Shown here: one piece after another, positions 6,618-12,838 of the stretch
How the letters are laid out: every line of letters begins with the position of its first letter
Position numbering within the stretch: the stretch's first letter is position 1
Source: Brevundimonas sp.
Lineage (GTDB): Bacteria; Pseudomonadota; Alphaproteobacteria; Caulobacterales; Caulobacteraceae
Assembly: GCA_012270135.1 (NCBI GenBank)
Contig: JAAXIW010000019.1
Span: forward strand, 1-12,838
Length of the DNA: 12,838 bases
Direction: 5' to 3'
Made by a program: the position numbers and the translations under genes
The notes under the pieces: model-generated
Seen by the model: only the letters and a program-made list of their open reading frames with translations
What the model was told of the DNA's origin: nothing
The model's database searches: none

Positions 6618-7663
6618 GCGCCCTCGGAAAGCATGGCGGAAAAGGCGGGGGTGACGGTTTCGCTCAGACCCTCCTCGCCGTGCACGACGAAGGCGGCGGC
6701 GATGTTCATGGCCTCGGCGAAGGCCGGGCCTTCCTCCGGTCCCATAACGGTCAGGGCCGTGGCCATAGCGTCGGCGTACATCGCGGTTTCGGCGAGGACG
6801 GTGACCGAGGCGACGCCGTTGTCGACCGGGCGTCCCGTGCGGCCGTCGAGGGTGTGGCTGTAGGTCTGGCCATAGACCTCGTAGTTCCTGACCCAGTCGC
6901 CGGAGGTGGCCACGGCCATGTCGAACAGGGCGACGACGGTGCGCGGGCCGGGCGCGCCGGGCGCCTGCTGCAGTTCGGTCCACCACGGACGGGCGTCGGG
7001 CTTGACCCCGGCTCCGCGCAGTTCGCCGCCAATCTCGACCAGATGGTGGGTCGCGTCCATCGAGGTCAGCCGCTCCGAGACCTTGTCGACGGCGTGGCCC
7101 TTGGCGATGCCGGACAGGTCGAGCTTGACCCCGCCGAGCTGCTGGACGGCGCGGGCGTCACGATTGAGGCGCAGTCGGCCCCATCCGCTGAGCGCCTTGG
7201 CGGCTGCGATCTCGTCCTCGAAGGGGACGGTGTGGCCCTTTCCGAAGGCGTCCAGCGGACGCGGGCCGGGCGGGCCGAAGCCCCACAGGTCGACGAGGGC
7301 GCCGAGGGTCGGATCGACCGCGCCGTTGGTGTCGTCGGCCAGATCGAGGGCGGCGTTGAGCAGTGTCCAGAACGGCTCGGACACGGCCCAGAAGCCGGGC
7401 GGCGCGGCATTGAGGCGCGACAGCTCCGAGCGCGGCTCCCAATGGCTGAACAGCAGGATGATCCGATTCAGCTCGTCCTCGATGGCCGCCTGGAAGGTGG
7501 CGCGGGTGACGCCGGGCGGCGGCACGAGGCGCACCGACCAGGTCGTGCCCATGGTCTCGCCGGCGAAGTCCCAGATGAAGTCCTGGGGCGGGCGGACCGG
7601 GGTCCTGCCGTGGGTCGGGATCAGCACCCGGTTGGCCGCGCGCGGTCCGGCCTCGCCGATCAC
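6614..7663 (-). CDS. apbE: ApbE family FAD:protein FMN transferase
   Basis: ApbE enzymes transfer FMN from FAD to a Thr/Ser hydroxyl of a target protein, using Mg2+. With the GTG at 7663 the product is 349 residues. Family motifs: GETMGTTWSVRL (about 35-46), DLSGIAKGHAVD (182-193), VEIGGELR (209-216), SHTLDGRTGRPV (269-280) and YADAMATAL (296-304), which includes the metal-site aspartate. The start is uncertain: GTG at 7627 is also possible, and an in-frame CTG at 7711 overlaps the DUF4198 stop as CTGA with GGAAG upstream. None of these gives a signal peptide or lipobox, unlike classical periplasmic ApbE. The DUF2271 gene two positions upstream in the operon encodes an obvious substrate motif. 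The stop overlaps the reductase start by 4 bases. Family confidence is high; N-terminus confidence is low. Confidence 0.92.
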   Translation of the reverse strand: MIGEAGPRAANRVLIPTHGRTPVRPPQDFIWDFAGETMGTTWSVRLVPPPGVTRATFQAAIEDELNRIILLFSHWEPRSELSRLNAAPPGFWAVSEPFWTLLNAALDLADDTNGAVDPTLGALVDLWGFGPPGPRPLDAFGKGHTVPFEDEIAAAKALSGWGRLRLNRDARAVQQLGGVKLDLSGIAKGHAVDKVSERLTSMDATHHLVEIGGELRGAGVKPDARPWWTELQQAPGAPGPRTVVALFDMAVATSGDWVRNYEVYGQTYSHTLDGRTGRPVDNGVASVTVLAETAMYADAMATALTVMGPEEGPAFAEAMNIAAAFVVHGEEGLSETVTPAFSAMLSEGA

Positions 7664-7707
7664 GACAGGCGGCGGGCCGGAGGGTCCGGGCGCTGAGGGG
7701 CGGTCGG

Positions 7708-8508
7708 TCAGGGCAGGACTTCCATGACGGCGACATACTGGGCGCTGGCGGCGATGGTCTCGCCCTGGGCCGGGGTGCGGACCGAGGCGTTGAGCCAGTA
7801 CATGCCGGGCTCGGGCCAGGTGACGGTGAAGGCGCCGTCGGAGCCGGTGGTGACGGTCATCTCTTCCGGGTTGTCGCGGTAGCGCGTGCCGCCGCGGGCG
7901 ACGGTGACCTCGACGTTGGAGGCGGGCAGGCCATCGATCACCAGCTTGAAGGTGGCCGCCTCGCCCGCCACCAGGTCGTTCGGGTGGGTGACCGGGATCA
8001 GCGCCAGGCCGTCGGCCGGGTTGGTGAAGACGCGGTCGGTCGGCGCGCCAAGGGTGACGAAGGTCTCGATCCGGTTCGAGGTGCGGGTGGCGACCACGTC
8101 GGTGGCGCCGGCCGGGAGGGCGCCGGGGAATTCCGCGGCCTGGCCACGCCAGCGCTTCTCTTCGCCGTCGAGCTTGTAGCTGGCCATGACGCCGCTCGAG
8201 ACATTGGCGATCTTCCAGGTGCCGGGCTGGGTCAGATGCAGGTCGAAGGTCGAGCGGTAGCGCGACCGCATCATGTTCTCGGCCTGGGCGGTCGAGCCGT
8301 CCGGGGCGGTGATGACGAGACCCGCGAGGTTCATCGCGGCGTGATCGGGAATGAAGACGCCGTTGGACATGCCGGCGTCGAAGCCGACCCAGGCCTCCGT
8401 GCCGGACAACACGGTCGCAGTCGGGGCCAGCCAGGCGCGGTGAGCCTGGGCCGACATCGGCAGGGCGAGGGCCGCGACGGCCGCGATCAGGGCGAGGGAC
8501 TTCTTCAT
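7708..8508 (-). CDS. DUF4198 family periplasmic protein
   Basis: A 266-residue exported protein. Residues 1-22 are a Sec signal peptide (KKS, hydrophobic core, SAQA), and predicted cleavage leaves His23 as the first mature residue, followed by RAWLAPT, the usual DUF4198 opening. Two beta-sandwich-like halves follow: about 30-165, and 170-266 with SDGAFTVTWPEPGMYWLNAS near the end. DUF4198 proteins are often encoded beside metal-uptake genes and, as I recall, have been linked with nickel or cobalt transport. Here the neighbours are a TonB receptor, PepSY, DUF2271 and ApbE, so a metal-binding or metal-handling role is inferred. The ATG at 8508 has a good AAGGA ribosome site 8 bases upstream that overlaps the DUF2271 stop codon, so the two genes are likely coupled. 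Family call firm, function unproven. Confidence 0.85.
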   Translation of the reverse strand: MKKSLALIAAVAALALPMSAQAHRAWLAPTATVLSGTEAWVGFDAGMSNGVFIPDHAAMNLAGLVITAPDGSTAQAENMMRSRYRSTFDLHLTQPGTWKIANVSSGVMASYKLDGEEKRWRGQAAEFPGALPAGATDVVATRTSNRIETFVTLGAPTDRVFTNPADGLALIPVTHPNDLVAGEAATFKLVIDGLPASNVEVTVARGGTRYRDNPEEMTVTTGSDGAFTVTWPEPGMYWLNASVRTPAQGETIAASAQYVAVMEVLP

Positions 8509-8516
8509 GAGGATGA

Positions 8517-8521
8517 TCCTT
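8517..8521 (-). promoter_or_regulatory. Ribosome binding site of the DUF4198 gene inside the DUF2271 stop
   Basis: The minus strand reads TAAGGA, where TAA (8522-8520) ends DUF2271 and AAGGA (8521-8517) lies 8 bases before the DUF4198 ATG. This is the best-spaced Shine-Dalgarno sequence in the cluster and supports the chosen start and translational coupling. Confidence 0.7.
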
Positions 8522-9029
8522 AGCGGGTGACGGTGACGCTGACAGCGCCGAGTTCACTTGAGCCTGAGGCGCGGGCGGTATTGGCGGCGCCCCAGCGGAA
8601 CGGCACGCGCACGGCCTCGCGGCCGCCCAGTTCGCGCGCCGCCTCGACAACTATGACGTAGTCGCCGGCGGGCAGGCTGGAGAGGCGGGCGCCGGGGACG
8701 CTGACAGTGTGGCGGCCGGGGGCCTTGGTGGCGCTGGAGATTCCGTCGGCGGGCATGGTCATGGCGCGGCCGCCGCGGCGCCACCAGGTCCGCATGTCCT
8801 TGAGCCAGTCCTTGCCCTCCTCGACGTTGGAGACCTCGTACCAGACCGCGAGCGTGCGCACGGCGGTGTTGTCCGGTCGCTCGATCCAAACCGCGACATA
8901 GGGGCGGTGGTAGGCCGCGACCGACAGGCGGGGGATCTCAACCGAGACATTGAGGTCGGCTGCGAGGGCGGGGCCGGCGACGGCGCCAGCGGCTGCGAGC
9001 GTGGTGGCGGCGAGGGTGATCTTGCGCAT
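8520..9029 (-). CDS. DUF2271 periplasmic protein, predicted covalent FMN carrier
   Basis: A 169-residue exported protein with a signal peptide (residues 1-23 or 24, cleavage near ALA-A) and a single DUF2271 domain. Residues 95-101 read DGISSAT, matching the ApbE flavinylation motif D-G-x-(S/T)-(S/G)-A-T, so Thr101 is the predicted attachment site for FMN through a phosphoester bond. Other recognisable stretches are YVAVWIERPDN, the Trp-rich WLKDMRTWWRRGG just before the motif, GRHTVSVPG, and the terminal LGAVSVTVTR strand. It would act as a one-domain periplasmic electron carrier between the PepSY membrane protein and an external acceptor. The ATG at 9029 lies 11 bases after the PepSY stop and is supported by the signal peptide; the ribosome site is weak. 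The apbE gene two genes downstream strengthens the assignment. Flavinylation is a prediction from motif plus context. Confidence 0.87.
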   Translation of the reverse strand: MRKITLAATTLAAAGAVAGPALAADLNVSVEIPRLSVAAYHRPYVAVWIERPDNTAVRTLAVWYEVSNVEEGKDWLKDMRTWWRRGGRAMTMPADGISSATKAPGRHTVSVPGARLSSLPAGDYVIVVEAARELGGREAVRVPFRWGAANTARASGSSELGAVSVTVTR

Positions 9030-9040
9030 GGAGCACTCGG

Positions 9041-9691
9041 TCAGTGAATGAACAGCAGGGCGATGAGGGCGGGGATCAGCAGGCCGAGGCCGAGCAGCGG
9101 CCAGGTCGAGGGACGCTGGCGGGCGTGCATCCAGGTCAGGGCGAAGCCGGTGACGGCGAAGACCACGCAGGCGACCGCGAACAGGTCGATGAACCAGTAC
9201 CAGACGGGTCCGGTGTCGCGGCCCTTATGCAGGTCGTTGAGATACGCGACCCAGCCTCGGGTGGTGCGTTCGCGCAGGGCTTCGCCGGTGGAGCGGTCGA
9301 TGGTCAGCCAGCCGTCGCCCCCCGGCTCGGGCAGGGAGACGTAAATCTCGTCGGCGGTGGTCTCGGTGGGGCGGCCAGCGATCCGAGCCTTGAGCGCCCC
9401 GGCGGCCCAGCGGGCGACCGCGTCGGGGACCGGGTCGGTAGTCTCTTCCGGGAAGGCGGTCAGGCGATCCAGCAGGGGCGCGGGCAGGGTGGCGGTCTGT
9501 TCGACCGTGACCGGCTCGGCCGGAATGTCGGCGGCGTGGTTGAGGGTGATGCCGGTGACCGCGAACAGCAGCAGGCCGATCAGGCTGAGCGCCGCCGAGA
9601 TCCAGTGCCACTGATGCAGCTGCTTGAGCCAGAACGAGCGTCTGGCGTTCAGGGCCTTCGGGGGCCGGACGGGCGGGGCGGCTTCGATCAC
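9041..9691 (-). CDS. PepSY-associated transmembrane protein (putative transmembrane electron carrier)
   Basis: A 216-residue inner-membrane protein. TM1 lies at about residues 30-50, a periplasmic PepSY-like domain at about 52-160 (including DEIYVSLPEPGGDGWLTIDRSTGE), TM2 at 163-187 and TM3 at 196-214. Histidines H26 and H29 (LHQWHW), H52, H155 (NDLHKGRD) and H189 lie close to the membrane faces, and pairs of such residues could bind haem b, as proposed for PepSY-type reductases. I infer that it carries electrons from the cytoplasmic reductase to DUF2271 or directly to a ferric complex. The start is GTG at 9691, 44 bases after the receptor stop, and fits the family N-terminus, where a short basic segment ends in RRSFWLKQLHQWHW. 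A weak ribosome site precedes it. The 44-base gap is the longest in the cluster and holds the dyad and possible promoter listed separately, so a new transcript may begin here. Confidence 0.85.
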   Translation of the reverse strand: MIEAAPPVRPPKALNARRSFWLKQLHQWHWISAALSLIGLLLFAVTGITLNHAADIPAEPVTVEQTATLPAPLLDRLTAFPEETTDPVPDAVARWAAGALKARIAGRPTETTADEIYVSLPEPGGDGWLTIDRSTGEALRERTTRGWVAYLNDLHKGRDTGPVWYWFIDLFAVACVVFAVTGFALTWMHARQRPSTWPLLGLGLLIPALIALLFIH

Positions 9692-9709
9692 GCCCGGCTT
9701 GTGCCGAAC

Positions 9710-9726
9710 TTGCGAACGGTTTGCAA
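9710..9726 (-). promoter_or_regulatory. 17-bp dyad, candidate metal-regulator operator
   Basis: The minus strand reads TTGCAAA-CCG-TTCGCAA: two 7-base arms with one mismatch and a 3-base centre, in the gap before the PepSY gene. TGCRA/TYGCA half-sites resemble, from memory, palindromes bound by alphaproteobacterial Fur/Mur-type regulators, which would suit a metal-uptake cluster. It overlaps the candidate -10 element. A weak RNA hairpin is the alternative reading. Confidence 0.4.
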
Positions 9727-9747
9727 TAGCGGGTGTCAGCGCGTCAG
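9723..9747 (-). promoter_or_regulatory. Possible sigma-73-type promoter before the PepSY gene
   Basis: On the minus strand CTGACGC (9747-9741), a 10-base spacer and GCTATTGC (9730-9723) resemble the Caulobacter housekeeping consensus TTGACGS-N10-14-GCTANAWC, with one mismatch in the -35 and two in the -10. The spacer is at the short limit and the -35 lies inside the end of the receptor gene. If used, it would give a leader of roughly 25 bases before the GTG at 9691. Weak evidence. Confidence 0.3.
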
Positions 9748-11748
9748 CCTGATCCCGACGCTGAGTGTGCGGGGCGGACCGAAGCCGGCGACGCCCGTTC
9801 CGGTTTCGGCGACCTCGATCTTGGCGTCGAACAGATTGTGGGCGGCCAGCCAGACGGTGGCCGACGGGGTGACGCTCCAGTCGGCGCGGAGATCGAAGGC
9901 GGCGGCGGCGTCGAGGACCCGGCTGTTCAGGTCGTCGTCGAAGCGGCGGCTTTCCCAGCGCAGGTCGGCGGCGAGCGACAGCTGGTCGATGGGTCGCCAG
10001 TCCAGCCCGGCGGTTGCGCTCCAGACCGGCGCCTGGGCCGGACGCAGGCCGGTCAGTTGCGGGGCCGAGGTTCCGCCGTCGACCCGGGCGTCGGTGGCGG
10101 AGAGGGCGGCGCGTGCGGAAAGGGTCGGGCTAATGTCGAGGCGGCCGTCGATCTCCAGTCCGACGGCCTCGATGGTTCCGGCGTTGCGGCGCTGTCGCAG
10201 GACGCCGCCGGCGGGGACGAAGCCGGCGCGGGGGAAGGTTCCGGGACCCTGACCGATGGTGACGTTGACGATGGCGTCGTCGATCCGGTTCCAGAAAGCC
10301 GTGGCGGTCAGGGCGGCGCGGTCGCCGGTCCACGACCAGCCGCTCTCGATGCCGGCGAGACGCTCGGGCTCCAGGGCGGCGTTGGCCTCCGTGATGTCGT
10401 TGCCGACACGGAACGGGCGGTGCAGTTCGTTGAGGGTAGCGGGGCGGAAGCCGCTGTAGGCGGCGACGCGCAGCGCCTGTCCGGCGGCGATCTCGCGGCG
10501 GACGGCGAGGCGGGCGCTGACCACCTCGCCTGATCGGTCCGGATCGGCTTCGGCCAGGGTCGGCAGGCCGGTGGCGAGGTCGCGTTCGAGCCGCCGGCCC
10601 TCGCTGTTCGACCAGGCGTCCCAGCGCAGCCCGCCCGCGGCCAGCCACGGCCCGGAGCGCCACGAGCCCTCGGCATAGACGCCCGCGACCGAATTTTCGC
10701 CGCCGGCGACGCGGCTGCGGGTGAAGCCGGCGCCGAGGTTGCGGAAGCGCTCGCGGGTTTCGCCCTCGTTGAAGCGGGCGTCGGCTCCGAGCTCCCATTC
10801 GAGGCGGGCGGCGCCGCTGACAATGACCCGGCGCAGGGCGGCGTTGGCACCCCAGCCGACGGCGGGGGTCTCGTCCTGCGAGGCGGCGAGGCTGGCGGAG
10901 GAGCGGTCGTCGGCGATGGCGACGAAGGTGTTCGACAGGTCGCTCTCGCGCCGCCAGGCCTGCAGCCGCCAGCCGGGCCGGTCGGCGCGCGGCTGGGCGG
11001 CGGCGGTCGCCGACAGCACGGTTCCGCTGGCGGAGGCGCGGCTGTTCTCGACCCCCGACCCGCGCGCCTCCTCGAAGGCCGCGGCGCGCAGGGACAGGGC
11101 GGCGTCGCCCATCGGGAGATCGGCGCGGACGGCGGCGGCGCGGACGTCGAGGTCGAGCGGCTGGTCGGCTGCGCCGGCGTCCGGGCCGCGCACGGGGACA
11201 TATCCGTCGCTGGTCTCGTAGAGGCCCGAGGCGACGAGGCGGACGGGTCCAGCCTCCGTTGCGCCCGAGGCGCCGAAGCGGGCCCCGCCGCGCTCGGCGA
11301 TCAAGGCGTCGAGCACGGCGCCGGCGTCGCGTTCCCGGAGCTGGATGACGCCGGTCAGGGCTCCCGCGCCGTACGGCCCGGCCCCGGAGCCGCGGACGAT
11401 GTCGAGGCCGGACAGGCTCTCGGTGGGAACCTGCGACCAGATCACCCAGCCGCCGAACGGGTCGTTCAGGGGCACGCCATCGAGGGTGACCAGCGTCCGC
11501 CCGGCCCCTGAAGGGGCGATAGCGCGCAGCGATATGCCCTGGGTCGTCGGATTGGCCGACAGGCTGGAGGTGCGGCGGAACAGGGAGACGGCGGGGACGG
11601 ACGCCAGCGCCTCGTCGAGCCGCTGCTGATCGCGCAGGTCGTCGTCGTCCAGGCGGATGACGGAGAAGGCGGCCTCCCCCGCGGCGGGGGGCAGGCGGGC
11701 GCCGGTGACGACGACTTCGGGGAGTTCGGGCGGAAGGTCCTGGATCAT
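9736..11748 (-). CDS. TonB-dependent receptor without a visible signal peptide
   Basis: A 670-residue outer-membrane receptor for active uptake of a metal chelate or similar small ligand, energised by TonB. A TonB-box-like EVVVTGAR is at residues 11-18. The plug follows, with NPTTQGISLRAIAPSGAG (67-84), LVTLDGVPLNDPFGGWV (86-102) and GPYGAGALTGVIQL (124-137). A beta-barrel fills about 150-670 and includes the NLFDAKI segment near the C-terminus, ending LSVGIRLTR. The ATG at 11748 forms an ATGA overlap with the Mur ligase stop and lies only ten residues before the TonB box, leaving no room for a signal peptide. The upstream reading in this frame lies in the Mur ligase gene and offers no nearby start. 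Either the start is right and export is unusual, or the signal sequence has been lost. The ligand is not deducible from sequence; the neighbours suggest iron or another metal. Confidence 0.9.
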   Translation of the reverse strand: MIQDLPPELPEVVVTGARLPPAAGEAAFSVIRLDDDDLRDQQRLDEALASVPAVSLFRRTSSLSANPTTQGISLRAIAPSGAGRTLVTLDGVPLNDPFGGWVIWSQVPTESLSGLDIVRGSGAGPYGAGALTGVIQLRERDAGAVLDALIAERGGARFGASGATEAGPVRLVASGLYETSDGYVPVRGPDAGAADQPLDLDVRAAAVRADLPMGDAALSLRAAAFEEARGSGVENSRASASGTVLSATAAAQPRADRPGWRLQAWRRESDLSNTFVAIADDRSSASLAASQDETPAVGWGANAALRRVIVSGAARLEWELGADARFNEGETRERFRNLGAGFTRSRVAGGENSVAGVYAEGSWRSGPWLAAGGLRWDAWSNSEGRRLERDLATGLPTLAEADPDRSGEVVSARLAVRREIAAGQALRVAAYSGFRPATLNELHRPFRVGNDITEANAALEPERLAGIESGWSWTGDRAALTATAFWNRIDDAIVNVTIGQGPGTFPRAGFVPAGGVLRQRRNAGTIEAVGLEIDGRLDISPTLSARAALSATDARVDGGTSAPQLTGLRPAQAPVWSATAGLDWRPIDQLSLAADLRWESRRFDDDLNSRVLDAAAAFDLRADWSVTPSATVWLAAHNLFDAKIEVAETGTGVAGFGPPRTLSVGIRLTR

Positions 11749-12838
11749 CCGGCCGAAGCGTGCAGGCGCTCGAGAAGCTCCACCGCGAACTGCGACAGGG
11801 TGTCGTCGCGGGCGCCCATGACGACGATGCGGTCGCCCGGGCGGGCGAGGGCCATCAGGCGGTCGCCGCAGGCGTCGCGGGTGGGCAGGGCCTCGGCATT
11901 GCGGCCGGCGGCGCGGACGCCCGAGGCGATGTCCTCGCTGCCCACGGAACGGTCGGTCGTGCCGCCGTAGTAGACCGGCTCGGGCATCAGCAGGACGTCG
12001 TCGGGGCGGAGTAGGCCGGCGAAGCCGTCGATGAACTCCTGCTTCATCAGCCTGAGCGGGCCGAAGCCGTGCGGCTGGAACAGGATCAGCAGCCGGCCGT
12101 CGAAGGCGTGCAGGGTCTTCAGGCTGGCGGCGATCTTGTCCGGGTTGTGGGCGAAGTCGTCGATGACGGTGACGCCGTTGGCCGTGCCGACCCGCTCCAT
12201 CCGGCGGCGGATCCCGGAGAAGGTCTCCAGCGCGGCGACGCCTTTATCCAGGGGGACCAGGTGCCGCGTGGCGCCGAGTGCGGCCAAGGCGTTGGCGACA
12301 TTGTGGGCGCCGGGGACGTTGAGGATGACCGGCCGGTCGTCTCCTCGGTACTTCAGGTCAAACGTCATGCCGGTCGGACGCGGCGACAGGTTGTGAGCAG
12401 ACAGGGTCGCTTCCTCATTCCCCAAGGAGAAGGTTTCGGCTCGCGACGGGTCTAGGCCGGAGTTGAGCTCCTGGGCCAAGGCGGCGGTCTCGGGGTTGTC
12501 GAGGTTCAGCACGGCCATGGTGGCCCGGCCGGTGAAGCCGCCGAACAGCTCGCGCAGCTCCTCCATCGACTTGTGGTCCAGCGAGACGTTCGAGACCACG
12601 GCCACGGTCGGGTCGTAGCGGGCGATGGAGCCGTCGGACTCGTCGACCTCGGAGACGAACAGGTCGCGACCGCCGATCAGGGCGCTGGCGAAGGGGTGAT
12701 CGGCGTCGGCGAAATTCGTCATCACCGCGCCGTTCATGACGGTGGGCTCACGGCCGGCCGAATGCAGGATCCAGGCGATCATGCCGGTGATGGTCGACTT
12801 GCCGCTGGTGCCGGCGACGCCGATCGAGGTCGGGGCGG
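11745..12838 (-). CDS. Mur ligase family protein (MurC-like), 5' partial
   Basis: The visible 363 residues cover most of the ATP-binding central domain and the C-terminal domain of an ATP-dependent amino-acid or peptide ligase of the Mur family, the cytoplasmic enzymes that build peptidoglycan precursors. The open frame runs to the window edge, so the ATG at 12782 is internal: before it lies the P-loop GVAGTSGKST. Then come VDESDGS and NVSLDHKSMEE (Mg2+/ATP site region), NVPGAHNVANALAALG, SGIRRRMERVG, VIDDFAHNPDKIAAS, LFQPHGFGPLRLM and VVMGARDDT. DESDGS and FQPH are MurC-like, while GTSGKST and FAHNPD look more like MurE or folate-ligase versions, so it is probably a divergent paralogue rather than the housekeeping MurC or Mpl. 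About 110 N-terminal residues are missing. Its TGA overlaps the receptor's ATG. The exact substrate cannot be assigned. Confidence 0.85.
   Translation of the reverse strand, partial: APTSIGVAGTSGKSTITGMIAWILHSAGREPTVMNGAVMTNFADADHPFASALIGGRDLFVSEVDESDGSIARYDPTVAVVSNVSLDHKSMEELRELFGGFTGRATMAVLNLDNPETAALAQELNSGLDPSRAETFSLGNEEATLSAHNLSPRPTGMTFDLKYRGDDRPVILNVPGAHNVANALAALGATRHLVPLDKGVAALETFSGIRRRMERVGTANGVTVIDDFAHNPDKIAASLKTLHAFDGRLLILFQPHGFGPLRLMKQEFIDGFAGLLRPDDVLLMPEPVYYGGTTDRSVGSEDIASGVRAAGRNAEALPTRDACGDRLMALARPGDRIVVMGARDDTLSQFAVELLERLHASAG

Noticed and set aside
6618..6986. Extension of the diflavin reductase upstream to 6986
   Set aside because: The added residues are another-frame reading of apbE, while GTG 6617 overlaps the apbE stop and begins just before the membrane helix.
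5541..7696. Plus-strand open frames of 322 and 338 residues (5541-6509 and 6680-7696)
   Set aside because: Both are opposite motif-rich reductase and ApbE genes and have low-complexity composition.
7664..8650. Extension of the apbE frame to 8650 giving a 678-residue protein
   Set aside because: The extra part is a shifted reading of DUF4198 with Arg/Pro-rich sequence and no domain.
9044..10252. 402-residue plus-strand open frame opposite the PepSY and receptor genes
   Set aside because: It spans two recognised minus-strand genes, is Gly/Arg/Gln-rich and has no recognisable motif, so it is a coding shadow.

Overview
The window reads as a high-GC alphaproteobacterial chromosome segment, most likely from the Caulobacteraceae (Brevundimonas or Caulobacter-like). 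This rests on the strong G/C third-position bias, dense gene packing with GTG starts and GTGA/ATGA overlaps, and the protein families seen. The genus is an inference. I see no rRNA, tRNA, CRISPR array, insertion sequence or prophage gene. All ten genes look intact apart from the two cut by the window edges.

Left edge (1-755, +): the 3' part of an FAD-dependent ferredoxin/rubredoxin reductase. It ends tail to tail, with a 4-base overlap, against the next gene.

Periplasmic haem/copper and c-di-GMP module (752-5219): two divergent arms leave a 181-base intergenic region (3655-3835). The minus arm encodes an exported cupredoxin-like protein ('methylamine utilization protein' family) with an intact type-1 copper ligand set, then a membrane-bound c-di-GMP phosphodiesterase (periplasmic Cache-like sensor, HAMP, degenerate GGDEF, intact EAL) that starts in a GTGA overlap. 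The plus arm encodes a DUF3034 outer-membrane-barrel-like protein and, one base later, an exported group 1 truncated haemoglobin. The grouping suggests an envelope sensor of a redox or gaseous ligand that feeds c-di-GMP degradation. The individual families are recognisable, but the circuit is my inference and is the best candidate here for an undescribed system.

Flavin-based extracytoplasmic electron-transfer and metal-uptake cluster (5253-11748, -): in transcription order, a TonB-dependent receptor without a visible signal peptide, a PepSY membrane protein, a DUF2271 protein with a textbook ApbE flavinylation motif, a DUF4198 protein whose predicted mature N-terminus is histidine, an ApbE-type FMN transferase, and a membrane-anchored NADPH flavodoxin-type reductase. 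A likely route is NADPH to FAD/FMN in the reductase, across the membrane through PepSY, to covalent FMN on DUF2271, and then to a periplasmic ferric or other metal complex brought in by the receptor. The 44-base gap before the PepSY gene holds a 17-bp dyad (TTGC-based) overlapping a possible -10 element; it could be a metal-responsive operator.

Right edge (11745-12838, -): a 5'-truncated Mur ligase with MurC-like and MurE-like features. Its stop codon overlaps the start of the receptor gene, so the whole minus-strand block could be read from a promoter outside the window.
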